Shown: positions 60,650 to 64,000 of the stretch, in pieces
Numbering within the stretch: position 1 is the first letter of the stretch
How the letters are laid out: each line of letters opens with the position of its first letter
NCBI GenBank assembly: GCA_033283175.1
Contig: JAWMQM010000002.1
Location: 248,001-312,000, forward strand
Length of the DNA: 64,000 nt
DNA from: Pseudomaricurvus sp033283175
GTDB taxonomy: Bacteria; Pseudomonadota; Gammaproteobacteria; Pseudomonadales; Cellvibrionaceae
Reading direction: 5' to 3'
The notes under the pieces: model-generated
Databases searched by the model: none
What the model was told of the DNA's origin: nothing
What the model saw: only the letters and a program-made list of their open reading frames with translations
Position numbers and translations under genes: made by a program

Positions 60650-61070
60650 TCAAACCTCCTGAAGGCTGCTAGCACGGTTGATTCCAATGTGTCTTTGTAC
60701 TCGCGAAGGCTGCCCTGCGGCGAGTCTCTATCGGTGTTGGCAGTACTGGTATTCGCAGTGAGTCCGACTGTCCACACCGATGATTTCCTGTAATTTTTTT
60801 ACAAAAACCACCTGAAAAAAGTGGCCGGATTGTACCGCAAACCCCGATAGGAGTTAACAAAGTGTGAAATTTTGCTACTTATATTCACTATAATCCTGCT
60901 GAATAGTTGTGGGCCCGTATATAAAACAGTCTGATTGCGCATTTACTGTTTCGGCGGCGGCGCGGTCGCCTCTCACGATAGGGCTGATCAGGAGGCAAAA
61001 CGGCTCGAAAGGGCGGTGTAACATGCCTATAATCCACGCTTTCGGTGTGCCGACAGGGGAGTGATTGGCA
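60650..61070. other. 421-base divergent spacer between aconitase and DUF1289 genes
   Basis: No gene is supported here. It should hold the promoter of the strongly translated aconitase gene on the minus strand and of the rightward group. A tataat hexamer lies near 60888-60893 on the plus strand but without a good -35 box. Confidence 0.4.
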
Positions 61071-61529
61071 GTGTTTGAGCGGGTAAAAACCCCTTGCGTC
61101 GGTATATGCAGCACCGGCATCGGAGACCAGGTCTGCCGCGGTTGCAAGCGCTTCGCCCACGAGGTGATCCACTGGAATGGCTACACCCAGGAGCAAAAGC
61201 TGCTGATTGCCCGACGGCTGGAGGGCTTCCTGGAGCAGGTGGTAAGCAACAAGCTGCAGATAGTCGATCGCGGGCAGCTGCTGGCGGCCATGCGCCACCA
61301 GCAGATCGCCTTCCGTGAAGAGCAGGATCCCTACTGCTGGGTGTTCGAGCTCCTTAAGGCTGGCGCCAGCCAGATCCAGGATCTGTCGGTCTACGGGCTG
61401 GCCTACCAACGTCAGTGGCAGGGGGTTCCCCTGGCGGAGATCAAGGCGGAAATCGATCAGGACTTCTATGTCCTCTCAAGCGCTCACTACGATCGCTATT
61501 TCTCGATGGTGCCGGAAGGCGATACCTAA
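61071..61529 (+). CDS. DUF1289-domain protein with C-terminal extension
   Basis: The 152-residue protein starts with a DUF1289 zinc-binding-like domain: TPCVGICSTGIGDQVCRGCK has four cysteines and is followed by the family WNGYTQEQKLLIARRLE helix. Residues about 65-152 form an extension not found in the shortest family members. GTG 61071 is chosen because GGGGAG lies nine bases upstream; a TTG at 61065 is closer than usual to it. The function is unknown. It precedes miaE by 38 bases. Confidence 0.8.
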   Translation: MFERVKTPCVGICSTGIGDQVCRGCKRFAHEVIHWNGYTQEQKLLIARRLEGFLEQVVSNKLQIVDRGQLLAAMRHQQIAFREEQDPYCWVFELLKAGASQIQDLSVYGLAYQRQWQGVPLAEIKAEIDQDFYVLSSAHYDRYFSMVPEGDT

Positions 61530-61567
61530 AAAGGTGTTTTATTACATAGGCTTGGGCGCCAAAGTTA

Positions 61568-62209
61568 ATGTTTGAAGTGAATATTGATCCGATTCTTGAC
61601 TACCTGCCGTGTGTGACGCCGGAGGCCTGGCTGGAGCGCGCCCCGGCAGAGCTGGAAATTGTGTTGCTGGACCATGCGGCCAACGAAATGAAAGCGGCAC
61701 AGTCGGCCATGACCCTGATGTCGAAGAACCCCACAAAGGTGGATCTGCTCAATAAAATGAGCCGGCTGGCGCGGGAAGAGCTGGTGCACTTCGAGAATGT
61801 GCTCAAGATCCTCAAGCGCCGCGGCATCACCTATCGCCCCCTGCGGGCCAGTCGCTATGCGGCCTGCCTGGCGAAGCACATCCGCCGTGAGCAACGGGAA
61901 AACCTGGTGGACACGCTCATTGTGGGCAGCATCATCGAAGCCCGCTCCTGCGAGCGCTTTGCGGCGCTGGCGCCACGGGTGGACCGGGAGTTGGCCAAGT
62001 TCTACCTGTCGCTGCTCAAATCCGAGGCACGTCACTTCCGGGATTACCTGACCTTGGCGGAGCGTTACAGTGACGAGGATATCAGTGCCCGGGTTGATCA
62101 TTTCCTGGCTCTGGAGCGGGAGACTATCGAGTCACCGGACCCGCTGTTCCGCTTCCATTCCGGCCTGCCGGTCAGCGGCGAATCTGCACCCGCTGGTGCT
62201 GCGGACTGA
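61568..62209 (+). CDS. miaE: tRNA-(ms2io6A)-hydroxylase MiaE
   Basis: MiaE is a non-heme diiron monooxygenase that hydroxylates the isopentenyl group of ms2i6A-37 in tRNA, and needs oxygen. The 213-residue four-helix protein shows diiron ligand helices LLDHAANEMKAAQSAM, REELVHFENVL, VGSIIEARSCERF and SEARHFRDYLTLAERY. The enzyme implies aerobic life. It shares a strand with the DUF1289 gene upstream and the lyase gene downstream. Confidence 0.92.
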   Translation: MFEVNIDPILDYLPCVTPEAWLERAPAELEIVLLDHAANEMKAAQSAMTLMSKNPTKVDLLNKMSRLAREELVHFENVLKILKRRGITYRPLRASRYAACLAKHIRREQRENLVDTLIVGSIIEARSCERFAALAPRVDRELAKFYLSLLKSEARHFRDYLTLAERYSDEDISARVDHFLALERETIESPDPLFRFHSGLPVSGESAPAGAAD

Positions 62210-62287
62210 TAGTCCGGCCAGCCATAAACCCATTCATTACGCCTCGCCGCCGGCGGTGGGGCAAACACACTTCAGGAGAGAGGGAAT

Positions 62288-63157
62288 ATGTCCTTACGCC
62301 CGCGCCGTTCCGTGCTGTACATGCCTGGTGCCAATAGTCGCGCCATGGAGAAAGCCAAAACCCTGCCCGCCGATGCGCTGGTGCTGGACCTGGAGGACGC
62401 TGTCAGTCCCGACCAGAAAGAGAGTGCCCGGGAGCAGGTAGTGGCAGCGCTGCAGGCCGGTGGTTTTGGCAAGCGTGAGCTGGTGGTGCGTATCAATGGC
62501 CTGGATACCCCCTGGGCTATGGATGATGCTCATGCAGTGGCTGGGTTGCCCCTGGATGCGGTCTGTATTCCCAAGGTTGAGAGTGCCGGCCAGGTCCAGC
62601 AGGTGGTGGACTGGCTGGAGGAGTTTGGCGCGGCGGACCATGTGGGGGTCTGGGCCATGATCGAAACCCCGAAAGGGGTGAGCAACGTGGAGGCTATTGC
62701 CGCTGCCCACCCACGCCTGCAGTTGCTGTTGATGGGAACCTCCGATCTGGCCAAGGAGCTGCGTGTTCCCCATACCCCGGACCGCATTGGCTTTATCTAC
62801 AGTCTCAGCCGTTGTGTGCTGGCGGCGCGCCAGAACGGCCTGGATGCTATCGATGGTGTGCACCTGTCGCTGGATGACGAGGAGGGACTGCGGCAGATCT
62901 GTGTGCAAGGACGCAGCCTGGGCTTTGATGGCAAATCGCTGATTCACCCTCGCCAGATTGAGGTCGCTAACCAGACCTTTGGTCCCGATGCTGAAGAGGT
63001 TGGGCGGGCACGGCGCATGATTCAGGCGTTCGAAGAGGCTGAGGCCGCTGGTAAGGGTGTTGCTGTGGCCGATGGCAAGCTGGTGGAAGTGCTGCACGTG
63101 GAAGAGGCGCGCCGCACCCTGGCCATTGCGGCTGCCATCAGCGCACTGGAGGGCTGA
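62288..63157 (+). CDS. HpcH/HpaI-type CoA-ester lyase (CitE-like)
   Basis: The 289-residue TIM-barrel protein belongs to the citrate lyase beta family: RRSVLYMPGANSRAMEKAK, LVLDLEDAVSPDQKESAR, AMIETPKGVSNVEAIAA, LLMGTSDLAKELRV and GFDGKSLIHPRQIEVAN. Without alpha and gamma subunits it is likely a stand-alone malyl-CoA or citramalyl-CoA lyase or thioesterase. GGAGAG is upstream of the ATG. It may relate to organic-acid metabolism together with the aconitases, which is only a suggestion. Confidence 0.88.
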   Translation: MSLRPRRSVLYMPGANSRAMEKAKTLPADALVLDLEDAVSPDQKESAREQVVAALQAGGFGKRELVVRINGLDTPWAMDDAHAVAGLPLDAVCIPKVESAGQVQQVVDWLEEFGAADHVGVWAMIETPKGVSNVEAIAAAHPRLQLLLMGTSDLAKELRVPHTPDRIGFIYSLSRCVLAARQNGLDAIDGVHLSLDDEEGLRQICVQGRSLGFDGKSLIHPRQIEVANQTFGPDAEEVGRARRMIQAFEEAEAAGKGVAVADGKLVEVLHVEEARRTLAIAAAISALEG

Positions 63158-63165
63158 GGTTGCGC

Positions 63166-63960
63166 TCAGTCGTGTTCCGGCAGGCCCAACTGGCCATCGG
63201 GGTAGTGCTGTAGCTGGCGTTCAAGTTCTGCTTCCAGCGCTGCCTTCAGGTGCAGGTGACGCTTGTGGAGGTAGGGGTATAACCCCTGGTAGTTCCATTT
63301 GAACAGGCTGTAAAAGTCCCGCCGTATACCGGGATGGCGGTAGCGGGCCAGATCCTCCTCCTGGTGGCTGCGGGAGCGCCGGTGGCCAGTGATAAAAAAG
63401 TCGGCGCGATCGGCCGCCAGCATGCGGAAGGCGCTCTCGGTGGACTTCGCAGGTATCAGTTCAACCTGCTCCAGCGCGCGTAGCTGATTTTCGATGGACA
63501 GTGATCCTGTGGTGTAGAGCACCCGGCTGCCGGCTGGCAGGTCGCTGATGGTGTGGATGCTACTGATCGGGCGGGTGGAAAAGAAGGTTAGCGAAAAATA
63601 GGTGATCGGGTGTGCCAGCCGCACGTAGTACGGGTTGTGGCTCAATTGATCGGAGTCGGTGCGGCCGCAAGTGCCGTCGTAGGTGCCTTTTTCCAGTTCT
63701 GCGGCTTCCCGCAGCGGTGGCACCGGAAGTAGCCGAAAATTTACCTGTAACTTGTCAAAAACCGGTTGATAGAGGCTGCTCATCACCGTTTCGGACTCGC
63801 TGCCGGCGGGTATCGGGCAGCTGAAAACCAGCTTCGCAGTTGGCGTGCCTGTAGCCGGTTGTGACGCTTCAGCGCAGGCGGCGCCTGCCGCCAGGATCGC
63901 CAGTGCAGCTGCGGCCCGCAACAGTGTGGCGGCCTGGAAAAGTGGGGGTCGGATTTTCAA
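63166..63960 (-). CDS. periplasmic solute-binding protein (SBP family 3-like)
   Basis: The 264-residue product has an N-terminal signal sequence (AATLLRAAAALAILAAGAAC, cut near CAEAS) and a two-lobe binding-protein fold: KLVFSCPIPAGS, VPPLREAAELEKGTYDG, then ISDLPAGSRVLYTTGSLSIE and MLAADRADFFITGH. The pattern is of family 3 binding proteins that are often orphan sensors or amino-acid receptors. No permease lies beside it within the window. The start is a TTG at 63960 with GAGAAA upstream. The window ends 40 bases beyond. Confidence 0.75.
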   Translation of the reverse strand: MKIRPPLFQAATLLRAAAALAILAAGAACAEASQPATGTPTAKLVFSCPIPAGSESETVMSSLYQPVFDKLQVNFRLLPVPPLREAAELEKGTYDGTCGRTDSDQLSHNPYYVRLAHPITYFSLTFFSTRPISSIHTISDLPAGSRVLYTTGSLSIENQLRALEQVELIPAKSTESAFRMLAADRADFFITGHRRSRSHQEEDLARYRHPGIRRDFYSLFKWNYQGLYPYLHKRHLHLKAALEAELERQLQHYPDGQLGLPEHD

Positions 63961-64000
63961 GTGCGATTTCTCAGTGCTGTTTTTCTATCGTTATTACGCA

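Noticed and set aside
1..64000. CRISPR array, rRNA operon or insertion sequence
   Set aside because: Reading found no regularly spaced repeats of CRISPR type, no rRNA-like stretches and no transposase; the only mobile element seen is the tRNA-Arg insertion.

Overview
The window looks like chromosomal DNA of a GC-rich gammaproteobacterium of the Pseudomonas/Cellvibrio/Microbulbifer kind. The main reasons are the gene order gacS(barA)-cysM-rlmD-relA-mazG, an hsbA/hsbR/hptB-type module, an AlgP/histone-H1-like Lys-Ala-rich protein, two AcnB-type aconitases, and genes for gammaproteobacterial tRNA modifications (cmoA, ttcA, miaE, tsaB). The genus cannot be fixed by reading alone.

Layout. 1-6.6 kb: cmoA, arfB, then a leftward group with photolyase phr, a DUF523/DUF1722 (YbgA-like) protein, ferrochelatase hemH, a histone-deacetylase-like amidohydrolase and a small secreted DUF2782 protein. 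6.7-18 kb: an Atm1-like ABC exporter meeting the GacS/BarA hybrid kinase tail to tail, then the rightward run cysM-rlmD-relA-mazG and two small paralogous putative ribbon-helix-helix genes. 18-34.5 kb: adk, a histone-H1-like gene behind a long AT-rich region, tsaB, uppP, a beta-hydroxyacid dehydrogenase, apeB, a cNMP-binding/rhodanese protein overlapping a queuosine-tRNA glycosyltransferase, trpS, bioA, ttcA, a macrodomain protein, a GGDEF/EAL protein and rsmE.

34.7-44.3 kb: a 9.6-kb integrative element in the 3' half of tRNA-Arg(CCU), bounded by an exact 47-bp direct repeat. It carries a tyrosine integrase, an AlpA-like excisionase/regulator, a primase-polymerase fused to a RepA-like helicase, a non-coding region with iteron-like boxes, six small leftward genes (one DUF5681-like), and next to the tRNA an AT-rich rightward two-gene cargo: a HEPN-type protein with an R-x4-H motif and a zinc-ribbon DUF4145 protein. 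No capsid, tail, lysis or conjugation genes were seen, so it resembles a phage satellite or a replicating integrative mobilizable element carrying a candidate defence module. This is the most novel part of the window.

44.4-64 kb: core chromosome resumes with a small PA3496-like gene, the partner-switching module STAS (hsbA-like), response regulator/phosphatase/kinase (hsbR-like) and Hpt (hptB-like), an exported rhodanese, a MoxR ATPase with a VWA protein, a PhnA-type zinc protein, uvrB, an exported aspartoacylase-like protein, two leftward AcnB paralogues of different subclass with hairpins after each, then a DUF1289 protein, miaE, a citrate-lyase-beta-like CoA-ester lyase, and a periplasmic solute-binding protein at the right edge. 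Translation-related genes are unusually dense throughout (cmoA, arfB, rlmD, relA, tsaB, the Q-tRNA glycosyltransferase, trpS, ttcA, rsmE, miaE).
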